Origin: Cryptomeria japonica
Lineage: Eukaryota > Streptophyta > Pinopsida > Cupressales > Cupressaceae
Assembly: GCF_030272615.1 (NCBI RefSeq)
Contig: NC_081413.1
Span: 187,144,669-187,208,668, forward strand
Direction of reading: 5' to 3'
Length of the DNA stretch: 64,000 bases
Both the position numbers and the translations under genes were made by a program. This document shows, one piece after another, positions 11,230 through 22,321 of the stretch; the stretch's first letter is position 1; the number at the start of each line of letters is the position of its first letter. The notes below the pieces were generated by a model. It was given only the letters and a program-made list of their open reading frames with translations. It made no database searches and had not been told where the DNA came from.

Positions 11230-11730
11230 TCAAAAGAAAACTACAGGGTTAAAATAGACCCTCAAAATACATGACCATTCCTCCTCCAGTTCCATAACAA
11301 CACTACCAACAGTGTCTACATTGACTTCTTTGACAAAGCCAACAAGTCGCTTGATGTATTTTTCCTTCGAGGTGAGGATGTCAACCGAAATTGTGAGCAA
11401 TGATTCATACACATAACCATCACACCAATGCCTGTTTCCACTCAGTACCTCCACCACCAACCCTCTAATTGCATCCTGTCCCTCCACATCAATGCCAAAA
11501 ATCCTTTCACAGTGTTCCTCCAACGTTTCCTCCCTGAACATACAACTCACACCAAAATAATGACCCATTCTAAAGCCAACTCCGTTCAGCTCCACTATCA
11601 AGAAATATTTTCCCTCTTTCCTTAAATAGCCTTTCTTACCACTAAATTTTCCTAGGAAATTCAAAGATATCTAATCCTTATTCAAATCTAACCACTCCCC
11701 CAAGAAACCATGATCTATGTCTAGATCGGG
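11230..11730 (-). pseudogene. Unknown ORF behind a LINE RNase H tail
   Basis: An open stretch on the minus strand (11664 down to 11230, 144 codons from a TTG) continues upstream in the same frame through single stops near 11670 and 11740. The original frame was therefore longer and this is a decayed copy. It contains GFRMGHYFGVSCMF, ERIFGIDVEGQDAIRG and a hydrophobic/charged C-terminus. Downstream on the minus strand (11229-11130) another frame is Lys/Glu/Arg-rich. I do not recognise the family. It lies about 370 bp behind a LINE-type RNase H fragment on the same strand, the same position as the third ORF of the LINE at 46.6-54.3 kb, although the two proteins do not look alike. Confidence 0.35.
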
Positions 11731-12037
11731 TTGATTTCACCCCACAACCAAAGAATCCACTTTAGTCTCATCCTCATATTTTCTCTGGATCTTCTTAAAG
11801 TGAATCTAATTGTTGTACATTCCAGTCGATACACATTGTACTACTCCCTCTGGCGATTCATCTCTTCCAGTTGCAAGAGATGACAACACCAACACATGGG
11901 ACGGACAAGACACTCATTTCGACAAAAGCTGCTACCTATATCTTATCCCAACAAAGCCCTTTGATACCATTACTGCTACAAAGGCCAAGATTCTATCAAT
12001 CTTTCTTGCTCTGAAAGGAATCTTGATCCACACTTGA

Positions 12038-12295
12038 TTACCCAATTCCTTTCTTGACTACAGTCTCTGCATCCCTAAAAAGAATATCCATGAAATATTT
12101 ATCCCAATCAATGCTATTGTCAATTGTCTGATCCAAAACTGCTTCGACCCCCTTATTTGCAAGCCAATATGTCACCCTTTTGCCTTCTCTATATGTGTGT
12201 TTCAGCTTATAATCCACTAAAGAACTCAATATCTTTTCAATCCTATGAGTCCACATCTGAAGTCTCCAATTAGGAAAACATCCTTTTGAAATCAT
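12038..12295 (-). pseudogene. LINE RNase H C-terminal remnant
   Basis: The minus-strand piece reads SSLVDYKLKHTYREGKRVTYWLANKGV. This is the end of the plant RNase H-like domain found at the C-terminus of LINE ORF2 (usual form HxxREgNxvADxLAnxG). The catalytic Asp of the ADxLA motif is replaced (VTYWLA). Upstream on the minus strand no further RNase H or reverse transcriptase is readable, so this is a fragment. Confidence 0.55.
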
Positions 12296-15200
12296 ATTTC
12301 AATTACATTTTTTTATAGGTAAATGCTCATCGTATGAGCTACATCTAGAAAATTCTAGGCTCTCAATAAACTCCCTCTTGGAGGCGATACAAACAACAGT
12401 TGATAGAGCATATGACTGAAGTCCTATCTCCATATACATTGATGTTCACTCCACTGTAAACAACACAGACTGATACAAATTTGTCAATCATTGAATAGAT
12501 TTTCTTGCATGAGAAGTTACAACTTCAAGATCATTTTCAAACTATAGTTTTCATGACAAAGATTTTACAAACAAGAGAAAGGATAATCACATTAGTTTCA
12601 ATGAATATACCTACATAACTATAAATATATATGCATGTGTGTTGCCACAATTTTTGAATAGTAGTAAAAGCACATCTTTGGGGAATACCAAGGAACTTTA
12701 ATGTTGTCTTTAAAATGTTTCATACATCTGTAAGCTCAAAATTTGCAAAAGTGCTTATAATATCTTCTTCTTGTCTCTTTTTACACATAACAATTAATCT
12801 CCCTTTATAGAGAGTGAAACAGTTTGACACTGAAGGGACATGTTCTTTCGAAAACACAACTAACTAATTGACAAACAACTATTGAATTCTTCAAAGAAAC
12901 AAATTAAATAAACTAAGATGATGGATGTAATCATCACTACAGTAATATTGGAATTCCTTGGTCCATTTCCTCATGGCATTCTCCAGCACATAAGCCTGAG
13001 CAACCATGTATCTCACAAAGGGTGTCATGTCTCCATTTTCATCAACTCGCGCCCTTGACCTATCTAGGAATCCAATCAAATTTCCTCGATGGGTATTTCT
13101 CTTTTGAGTTGGATCAACATTAAACCCTTTTTACAAGAATATTTATTTTGGTGGGAGCAAGGAGGGTTCCTTAGGCACTTTCTGTCATGTGATTTTGGTA
13201 AGAAAACTTTTGTAGCTTCATTCCAAGGGTAATACAAAGGCTTGGTGATGACAACTTTAGGTGGTGAAAACTTTGGTCATAACAGGACCATCTGTGGGTC
13301 CTTATTAGATTAAACAAGTGACAAAGGTGCCCCTACACCACCTAGTTCAAACACTCCTATTTATAAGAATTTCCTATGATTGTAAATTAAAATTGGAATG
13401 AAGATCTATCATCTTTTCAATGACTCATTTCTCTATATTGTAATAAAAAGGGGAAGGTTGCCGAATTCATTTCTACATGGCCTTATTAGGTTACCTATTA
13501 CATCTTCTAAGTGGCTTTATTAGGACCTTACAAACATATTTCATTCACAAACCCTTAATTAGCCATTAAACCCCAATAATGTCAAATAATAATATAAATA
13601 TGTTTGCAAAGATTAAAAAATAGAATGGTGAGTCGATGTAATTAGTTTTGATATCAATATAGCATGGTTTTCTGCTCATTTTTAATGTTTTTGACAGTAT
13701 AACAGTCTAATCACTTGAGTTTTATGTGTTAATACCTTGAAATTTTGGTTTATATTCTGTTGGATTTGATGTGGCACTGAACAAACTTTAATTTGGTTTT
13801 TATTCTATTCAAATCCATCATCGTTTAGGCAAGATATTCAAGTTTTTGTCCAAATTACAAACCCTCGGTCTAGGGTATCCAGTGACTGGTAAAAATATAA
13901 TAACTTTTGTTTTCACATGCATCAAGTCCCCAAACTTGGTAGGATAGAGGGAAAGTATGTGTACAATATGTGTTTAATCCTGTAGGAGACCATGTACAGA
14001 TTGGTGCATGTGTTGGTGGATGAAGATGACTGAAAATTTGTCTCAGACTGAGACAAAGTGAAGTGATAGTTTGATAAAGGTTTTGTGCATGTAGTTTTTT
14101 TGGAAGGGAAAGTGGTGGTTTGGAGAGATGTAATAGTGATTGTTTAATGTGTCCAAGTGTTTAAAAGGGTAAGGGACACTTGTTTGAAGTTGTTTTGGGT
14201 GACTATCTCAGATAAAGGTATGACTATCACAGCTGACAATGAATTCTTGTGTTGGAACTTAAGTTGCAGTCAAAGGTTGGATTGTTAGGTTGCATTGGGG
14301 AATAGTATTGAGTTGTGTTGAAGGTCTCTTAATATGTGTGAGGAGTCAAGAGTACTAAGGTGTAAGGGTTTGTTTCAAACCAAGAGTTGTTAAGGGGAAA
14401 GTTTATGGGACAATCACATCCATATAAGTTGTTTAATGTGTTGACAGAGGTTTGAAGTTGTTAATAAGACATTGTGAGTTCTTTGGAGTATGGGGATGGT
14501 TTGGTTGTGTGTAGGTGAGTCTAGGTTGTTACCACAAGAAGTGGAGCCTAGTTGTCAATACAAGGGCTGTTGAGTTGTCAATATGAAGGATGTTGTCATA
14601 GGAATGGGTATGTGTTCAAACAAAAGTTGCAGACCAGAGTATGTTATGATCAATAAGAGCATTGTTTGTGAGATCAAGTTTGGAGTGAAAGATTGGCTAA
14701 GGGTGTTGAGCCTAATACATGAAGGATTGACCAGAGTGGTCATTTGAAGAAGCAAAGAGATTGTGAGTGATTCATGAATGATGGTGGATCTTAGAGATAG
14801 GTCCTCATTATGAGTTTGAAGGTGTTGTGACCAGGAACCATGAAGTATTTCATTGCACTTGTTAAGAGGGCCATGATGGCTCCTCATCATCACATGACCC
14901 TCCTTGTGTTCCTCTAGGGTTCAGGTGCTCCTACATCACTTGTGACCTCTCTTTCAAGAGTACAAGTTCTCCACCACTAGGCCAACTCAGGTTGTCTTCG
15001 AACTCATGCATTTCTACTACTTTGTAGGCATTGATATCACCGTTTCATAGCGCAGTAAACTGTCAATATATATGCATCCACATTATGTTGGTTTATTTCT
15101 AACTTTGGGAGTCATGGTGTTAAGTAATAATGATGTCACTATCATCATACTATAGTGGTCACTACTTTGATCTTATTAGAGTGCTTTGATATTGTTGTAA

Positions 15201-15640
15201 TATAGTTGTTGCTCTTGTGATCTGTCAATGACTATTGTTCATGATGATAGTGATGCATCCTGTTTTGGTCATACCTAGGAATAAATTTATACTTATGCTT
15301 TAAGTTTTTTATTATTAATCTGAAATTGGCATTATGTTGATCTCCACAAAACCTCAAATTACCCGTCCCCAGGATGTCCCTGTATCGAGTACTTGGAGTA
15401 CCTGAGTACTATGTTACTATGTTGAATGTTCAATGGTTTTGGTTGGTTTTGCAATTTTTCTATGTTTAAGTATTTCAATTTGGTATATTATACCGAAACA
15501 TTATTTCATAACTAACATTTGAAGTTTTTTATAACTAGTTCTAAGAAGACTTTCATACATGCGACATCATTTTGCTTAGTTTGTGAAGGTTATAGACTGA
15601 AGTTTCCATAGCTCAATTTTTTTGCCTGTGAAGAAAGATC
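12296..15640. other. 3.3 kb without a recognisable gene
   Basis: AT-rich, mostly non-coding. One exon-like minus-strand open stretch lies at 12891-13079, extending in frame to about 13130 (NTHRGNLIGFLDRSRARVD, VRYMVAQAYVLENAMRKW). It has coding-like composition, but I do not recognise it. The segment 13190-13260 (AACTTTTGTAGCTTC, CTTGGTGATGACA) recurs near 35525-35580, so part of this is repeat DNA. It may also include the 5' non-coding part of the CACTA element that follows. I did not find its CACTA terminus. Confidence 0.4.
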
Positions 15641-18600
15641 ATGTCAGATAATATCAACAAAGAAAAAAATAAGGAGACAATTGCTAGATTGTGGTCTAGC
15701 TTGAAAAGAAAAGGTGATGGAAAATGTTATTGTCCCTACAAAAATTGTAAGGGCTTAAAGACTAGAAGACTTCTAATCACAACAGCTGAGAAACATTGTA
15801 GGCAACATGGTCACATTGAAGGGGGGCATGATTATCGTCCATTGGTAAGTTGTTCATCATATTGTTTTAACACTTTATATACATAAGAAATCACTCGATG
15901 ATGAGATCATGATCATGGTTTATTTATGTCGATCATTTTTATATAGGTGGAGCGCCGTAGGGCACATGATATGGACTACCACAACCTGGAAAATGTGGTT
16001 TTCCAAGTGGAGGAACATGGAGGTGTGAATATTGAAGCTGAAGATAATGATCCTATGGAAGAAGATGATCATGTGCCAGAAAACATAATGAAAGATGATG
16101 GTACAAATACATTGATCCATGACAAATTTAGTTCTAGCGCAACTGATCATGATGATCAAGATGACTTTGGTGTTGTTCATGATGTACCTCTACTTGAGAA
16201 GGCATACAAGCCCCTTTACGAAGGCTCCCAAACAACTCTTCTCTTTGTTGTAATGTTGTTGGTGAACTTGAAGGTTATGAATAATTTATCCAACATAACA
16301 ATCTGACGTATGTTAAGGTATGTCTTATATGTTATCTTTTTCATCTATTTTTGTTGTTATTTCATTATAGTTAATAAAGGGTGAAACATGCACCATTAAG
16401 ATTCTTTATATTAACATATTATATTTTTGGTTGTAGATTGATCGGTGAGTTTTTGTTACCACCATCAAATATTCTACCTCGCTCATACCAAGAATTATTT
16501 GCCATTATGAAAGATATTGGAATGGAGTATCAAGCAATAGATGCATGTCCCAATGATCATATTATATATCATAAACAACATTAATTTGCAACAGAATTCC
16601 CTGAATGTCATATGAGTAGATATCGAATAGATCAACTAACAAAAAAGGTGCCTCGCATGGTTGTTCGTTATATTCCACGTTTGCAACGATTATTTAGGTG
16701 TGAAATCTTGGTGCAATTTATGGATTACCATGCATGCAATATAAGTCGAGATGACATTATTCAAATGCCTGCGGATGGTTTTGGATTTATGGACATAGAC
16801 CAAAAGTGGCCACACTTTAAAGAAGAACCTCGTAATCTCAGGCTTTCATTGGCAACGGATGATGTCAAACCATTTGGAGAGCCGAGATCTACTTACTCGG
16901 TGTGGCCTATTTTTGTTATCAACAGTAACATTCCTCTATGGATGTCAGTAAAGAGGGAGCACATAATGTTGGCAATGATTGTTCTAGGTATTTTTCATTT
17001 AATAGTCGTCTACATTAAATTATAAATATTGCAGCAAAATGGTCATAATAATTATGTAATGTTTTTGTTCATTCAACTAGGTAAGTACCAGGTTAAAGAT
17101 ATGAATGTATATATTGAGCCTCTTATCAACGAGTTGCTAGAGTTATGGAATGGTGTCACTATGTATGACATCTCTAGACCAATAGGACAAAGACAATTTC
17201 AATTCCATGCAATGCTTGTATGGATAATTCATGATGCCCTAGGGCTAACACATTTTTGTGGTATGTTATAGTGTTCAACTTGCACATAATTATAAATATA
17301 AAAATTATCATATTTAATCCAATTATACATGATCTTGTAGGTCTTCAAACAAAGCAAAAATTTGCATGTCCAGTTTGTGGTCCAAAGATGAAATCTTGTC
17401 ATTCAAAAAGTTTAGGAAAGTGGGTGTTTGATGAGTATAGGCACTTCCTCCGCACAAATCATAAGTATCAAAATATTGAAAAACATCTTTTCAATGGGAA
17501 AGAAGAGACTACACCAAAGCCACAAATAATGACACCTTCCCTATGGAAGTTGGAATATAATAGAATTAATCGTCAAGGTAATGTCATTCCATCTAAGTTT
17601 TTGTTTAGAATTTATATTTTTATATTGCGTTTTGTTTACTAATGATGTAATTGATGATGGTTGTCGTTATTAACTTTTTAAACTTATATGCCTCGTGAAG
17701 GTCATCAAGGCATTAATGACCACGTTCCAAAGGGAATAAAAAGTTATCCCAGACAATTTAGTAGGTTGCCCTACTACAAGAAGCTACAAATTATGCATTT
17801 TTTTGATACTATGCATATTGGAAATAATATAACAAAGACATTATGGAAAATATTGGATGGAAGACGTGACGAAAAAAATGTCAATATTTGTAGTGACATT
17901 CAGGAATCCAATCATGCAATGAAAAATATCATTCAATCAAATAGTGATGGAGACTAGATTAATATAATTGCCCTTCCTTGGTTATTAACGGAGCAGCAAA
18001 GAAATGCTATAAAAGAAGTCATACAAAAAATTTGATTTCCCACAGGATTTACTACGAACATAAACAATATCATAACAAAGAAAAGTGAATTTGGGTCGGG
18101 GATGAAAATGTATGATTGGCATACCTTCATTAAGGTAATTCATGTTCTTGTGTATTTGCTATATATTTATATACTGCATGTACTTTTCATTGTATTATGC
18201 TAGAAAACAATGAAAAAGATCATTATATAATTGTTGCAATATGTTCTACCTATATCTCTCCCAAACCAATTTGACAATAATGTCAAGCAAGTTATATATG
18301 ATCTTGAAAAATACATGAGGTAAGTAGTGATATTTGTTCAATTTGTTGTATAGATATTATATTTGCGATTTGTTTTACTTGTTATGTAATATATTGTATA
18401 TTATTTTATAAAGTCTCATTAATATATTTGTGTCTTGAATCTCTTGTAGGTGGTTGTCATCTAAATAAATTCATAAAGAAGATATAAAATATTGGAAGAG
18501 AAAAAATTCTCGTCTAAATTGTGAAATGCAAAAGTGTCTACCTTCAACTTTTTTCAATGCACAAGAACACTACCTCATACACCAAGTTGAGGAGATTGAA

Positions 18601-19825
18601 TTGTGTGGACCTGTACACACAAGGTTAATGTGGATGGTTGAGAGGCACTTGAAATTTTTGAAGTCTTTGGTTTGACAAAGAGCACATCCTAAGGGTTCTA
18701 TGGTGGAGGGGTGTATGGTATACCAGACTATGGTGTACATTATTGAATACCTTCCTAAGTTCACGACAAAGATCTGTGTAGATCGTATTTGAGATCCCAA
18801 CTCCATTAACAAATTTGAAGGGGAGTACTTGATGGGGAAAGGTAGAATGAGGAAAGTGAGAGGTAATTATTCGATATTGCAGTTATTTTATATATATTGC
18901 AGTTAATTTATTTGTAATCTTCAATATACTTCAGTTGTAAATTTCTAGTTATTTTTTGTACAGTTGCTCAAGAGTGGGATGCACTACATTTGTATATTGC
19001 AAACAATTTTGATTGGATGATGGTGTGGATTCAACGGTGTCAATAATCAAATCACGCATTAACATGGGAAGGTGTGGCTTCATTGGTTAAAGAAGCTCAC
19101 TGTAATGGAGATTCCAGTGTTACACAAAGGGAAATTGATTTAGCATATGGTTTAAGAGATAAACAGGTAAGTATAAATACATTAATCACCCATATTATTT
19201 AATTTTTTTCTAGTTATAATGATGTACATATTATATATGTTTGACATTTTGTAGGTGAAACACCACAAGGTTATGTGGTGCAATGGTCATAAATTTCGCA
19301 TCAAAAAGTTGGATGACACAAAGAAAACTTGTGATTCTAGAATAAGTGCAGTATTTCAAGTGACTAGCATTTCATCTAGAAGCGATATACATCCTCAAGT
19401 CTCAAAAAATTGATATTATGGGATTTTGGATGATATACTTGAGTGTGACTTTAGGTCCTTCAAATTAGTTTTTTTCGTCGTCAAATGGTACATGCTAAGA
19501 TTGAATGAAAATGATCGTGACAGAACTATTATTGAACATGATAATGAATTTACAATGGTTAATACAAGATTGTTTGAGCAAGATGGAAATGAGCCCTATG
19601 TTCTTCCAAGCCAATGTGAGCAGGTATTTTACTCAGAGGTTCCTCATAAACTAGGTTGGTCATTTGTTTAGATATGATCCAAGAGGAAGGTCGGTAAAGT
19701 ATAATGTGATGGAAGAAGAAGATACTGAAGAAGTAGAAGATGATGTAGATGATGATCACGATCGACAATTAGTTGATGATGTTCCTGATGGAAATGTTCA
19801 TGAAGAAGAAGAAGATGATGATGAC

Positions 19826-19895
<70 letters not shown>

Positions 19896-19959
19896 CTCAT
19901 GGTGATGGTGATGGTGATGATGATGATGATGATGATGATGCTCATGGTGATGGTGATGG

Positions 19960-20005
<46 letters not shown>

Positions 20006-20007
20006 GG

Positions 20008-20051
<44 letters not shown>

Positions 20052-20061
20052 TTGCTACTAC

Positions 20062-20126
<65 letters not shown>

Positions 20127-20163
20127 TTGTTGTTGTTGGTGATGATGTTGTTGATGTTGTTGT

Positions 20164-20216
<53 letters not shown>

Positions 20217-20244
20217 TTATTGATGTTGTTGTTGGTGATGATGT

Positions 20245-20325
<81 letters not shown>

Positions 20326-20359
20326 GTTGGATGAAGAAGAAGATCAATCACATGAATGA
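15641..20359 (+). pseudogene. En/Spm (CACTA) TNP2-type transposase gene, broken
   Basis: A multi-exon gene with plausible GT-AG introns. Exon 15641-15844 (MSDNINKEKNKETIARLW) carries a Cys/His segment (CYCPYKNCKG...HCRQHGH). From 15947 the transposase follows: LEKAYKPLYEG, then GMEYQAIDACPNDHIIYH, SRYRIDQLTKKVPRMV, RLQRLFRCEILVQFMDYHA, EEPRNLRLSLATDDVKPFG (16437-17025), MNVYIEPLINELLELW (17029-17262) and FACPVCGPKMKSC (from 17341). All are hallmarks of the TNP2 transposase family (PF02992). A DUF4218-like part is at 18450-18860 (FFNAQEHYLIHQVEEIELCGPV, PKGSMVEGCMV). A DUF4216-like part is at 19255-19680 (YYGILDDILECDFRSFK, VVKWYMLRL, QCEQVFYSEVP). The last exon loses one base near 19665 and runs into the acidic tail to 20359. 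Several in-frame stops (e.g. 16582-16584, 19408-19410) make it inactive. It would have bound and cut CACTA element ends. Confidence 0.85.
19805..20330 (+). repeat. GAT trinucleotide repeat encoding poly-Asp
   Basis: About 520 bp of nearly pure (GAT)n with small GTT and GCTCATGGT interruptions. It lies in frame with the end of the TNP2/DUF4216 exon, where it would encode an Asp tract of roughly 140 residues, closed by DELDEEEDQSHE and a TGA. The sequence before it (EEEDTEEVEDDVDDD) is ordinary acidic coding sequence, so the repeat grew out of a natural acidic tail. The long poly-Met, poly-Ile and poly-Asp frames here are all the same repeat. Confidence 0.95.
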
Positions 20360-20514
20360 AATGTATTGTTATGTGATTAATATATTATCCAATGCCACAC
20401 GTAGGAGATGGAGATAGATAAAGTGTCGGCTAGCCCTTATTTTGTGTGACATTTTTTGAAGTTTGTGTTTATTTATTGAATGTGCACTGTTTATTATCTA
20501 TGTGATGGATGGTG

Positions 20515-20630
20515 ATTTATGATACATATGTGATGGATTACAACATCTTATGATGATACATATGTGATGGATTACAACATGTTTATGATGATACATATTT
20601 GATTTATGATACATATGTTTCTATTATTAC
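20515..20630 (+). repeat. Short tandem repeat
   Basis: Two to three imperfect copies of a unit of about 38-44 bp built on TATGATACATATGTGATGG and ATTACAACAT follow the end of the TNP2 gene. Such short repeats are common near CACTA ends. Confidence 0.6.
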
Positions 20631-20671
20631 TCATATATTTAATGTATTTATTGTTTATCGAATTGCAAATG

Positions 20672-21125
20672 TAATGCTTATGATGCTCAATTGTTGGTGT
20701 TGATTACATGTATATATTTTGTGTGATTATGTCATCCTTGGTGGAAATAGGTAATTGACTACAAATAGCGTCAACCCTTTTGTTGAGGACCCTACACTTT
20801 CTAGATAAACGAAAGGTAAGGAATTTAAAAATATACAATGATTATGATGTCTATTGTTCATGTTGTCTACTATGTAATTTTTAAAATACATATCATGTAA
20901 TTCTTATGATGCTCAATTGTTGGGGTTGATTACATGTATATATTTTGTGTGATTTTGTCATCCTTGGTGGAAACAGGTAATTGTCTATAGACATCATCAA
21001 CCCTTTTTTTAAGGACCCTGCACTTTCTAGATAAATGAAAGGTAAGGAAAAAATATACAATGATTATGATGTCTGCATATTGTTCATGTTGTCTACTATG
21101 TAATTTTTAGCATACGTATCATGTA
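20672..21125 (+). repeat. 226-bp tandem repeat, two copies plus a partial third
   Basis: Landmark GATGCTCAATTGTTGG occurs at about 20682 and 20908, giving a period of 226 bp. Each copy contains ACATGTATATATTTTGTGTG, TCATCCTTGGTGGAAA, a CAACCCTTTT...GAGGACCCT block and TCTAGATAAA. A third diverged partial copy (AACCCCTTTGATGAGGATCC) lies at about 21170-21200. The CAACCC block is bounded by AGGTAA on the left and GGTAAGG on the right and reads NPFVEDPTLSR or NPFDEDPAQ in one frame. The unit may thus be a duplicated small exon or a subterminal repeat of the CACTA element. Confidence 0.75.
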
Positions 21126-21199
21126 ATTTTTAGCTAACATAAGATAAATAAATTACATATGCAGAAACCTGAACCCCTTTGATGAGGATCCTGCACAGT

Positions 21200-21793
21200 G
21201 TCATGGATTGATAAGTATAAGTCAATACACCCTATAGAAACCATTTATTAATTGCTTGTTTTCTCTTTAATAATAAGCCAGGTTTTAGCAACAATATTTT
21301 GTCAAAACATTAATTTTTTTCTCATTGAAACCACATGTTATAGCTCATTCCACCTTCTCGTCCCTCCTATATTCTTTAAGTGATGAGGAAGACTATTTTT
21401 ATGAGTTTTTAAAACTCTAAAATTACTAGGAAAACAAACAACCCCTATTTTCCAAACCTCGACATTAGCAACGAAACTAATACAATTATCAACACTTGAG
21501 GCCCCAATTGGGCTTATTCAAATTTTAATCTCAACATCAACTTTAGGGCCGACTTCTTCATCAACATTACCCTCATTTGACAAATATCAACAACATACGA
21601 TGAACCATCTATTACAAATTCTTTTCTTCTCTCTCCATGGAATCCTAGAATTTATTTCCTCTCACAATAACAATCGACCCTATACCAACTATCTCTCTCA
21701 TTTGATGGAGTCTAGGTACCACCAAATAGGTATTTGTCAAATTTGTCTTCCTCGAGCAAGGGAAATTCAGGAAGAGAAGATGAAAGTGAGACA
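21200..21793. other. No recognisable gene; target region of the copia element
   Basis: The ORF at 21600-21851 runs into the copia LTR and has no recognisable domain. The sequence on both sides of the copia element (21600-21798 and 29025-29100) would be contiguous without it. Confidence 0.5.
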
Positions 21794-21798
21794 TGTAG

Positions 21799-22311
21799 TG
21801 AAAGGAAATAAAAGAGCGAGGAAAGGAAAATTAATCCAAGAAAGTTTATGATGAAGTAATTGTTACCAAGAGAAAAGCAATAAACTTGGAGCATCACCCA
21901 AATGTGAAGAAGGAGGCACAAGAACTTTTGAAAGGGGAAAAGCAAAGAAAAACCCCTTGTGATATTATGAATGAGGCAATGCCTAAAAATGAGTGAGAGA
22001 GAGAGAGAGAGCAAGAAGCTCTTTACAATATTGTCATTAAGAAGAAATGAGAGAGGAGGCATCTCTTAAATAGAGATGAGGAGAGGAGTTACAAAGTAAC
22101 TCCCAAATATATGAATGCCACCATTCATAAAATGTGTGTGCCATGTGTCCACATCCTCTTATGGAGGAAATCTAATATTCCTTAATAAAGGAAAATAAAA
22201 GAAATGACTTGTCCTCACACATGTACTAGAGGACAAATTACATGTAGGAATTCCAAAGGAATATCCTAAACTAAATAAACCTAAGCTAAGTAAAGATTAA
22301 AGATTCTAACA
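21799..22311 (-). repeat. 3' LTR of the copia element
   Basis: On the minus strand it runs TGTTAGAATC...CCTTTCA. It differs from the other LTR by G versus A near 21817 and A versus C near 22108. It contains a (GA)n run near 21994-22012. Confidence 0.97.
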
Positions 22312-22321
22312 CCCCCCCTTA
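22312..22321 (-). other. Polypurine tract of the copia element
   Basis: On the minus strand TAAGGGGGGG runs straight into the LTR. The TAA is the stop codon of Gag-Pol, so the coding region ends inside the tract. Confidence 0.9.

Noticed and set aside
14555-14893. 112-codon minus-strand ORF
   Set aside because: Ser/Thr/Leu-rich with no recognisable motif, surrounded by non-coding DNA; chance ORF is more likely.
15150-15175. CACTAC as the left terminus of the TNP2 element
   Set aside because: CACTA occurs by chance here, and no matching TAGTG end or subterminal repeat was found.
19769-20417. Long poly-Met and poly-Ile reading frames on both strands
   Set aside because: They are other frames of the GAT repeat; only the poly-Asp frame continues a real exon.
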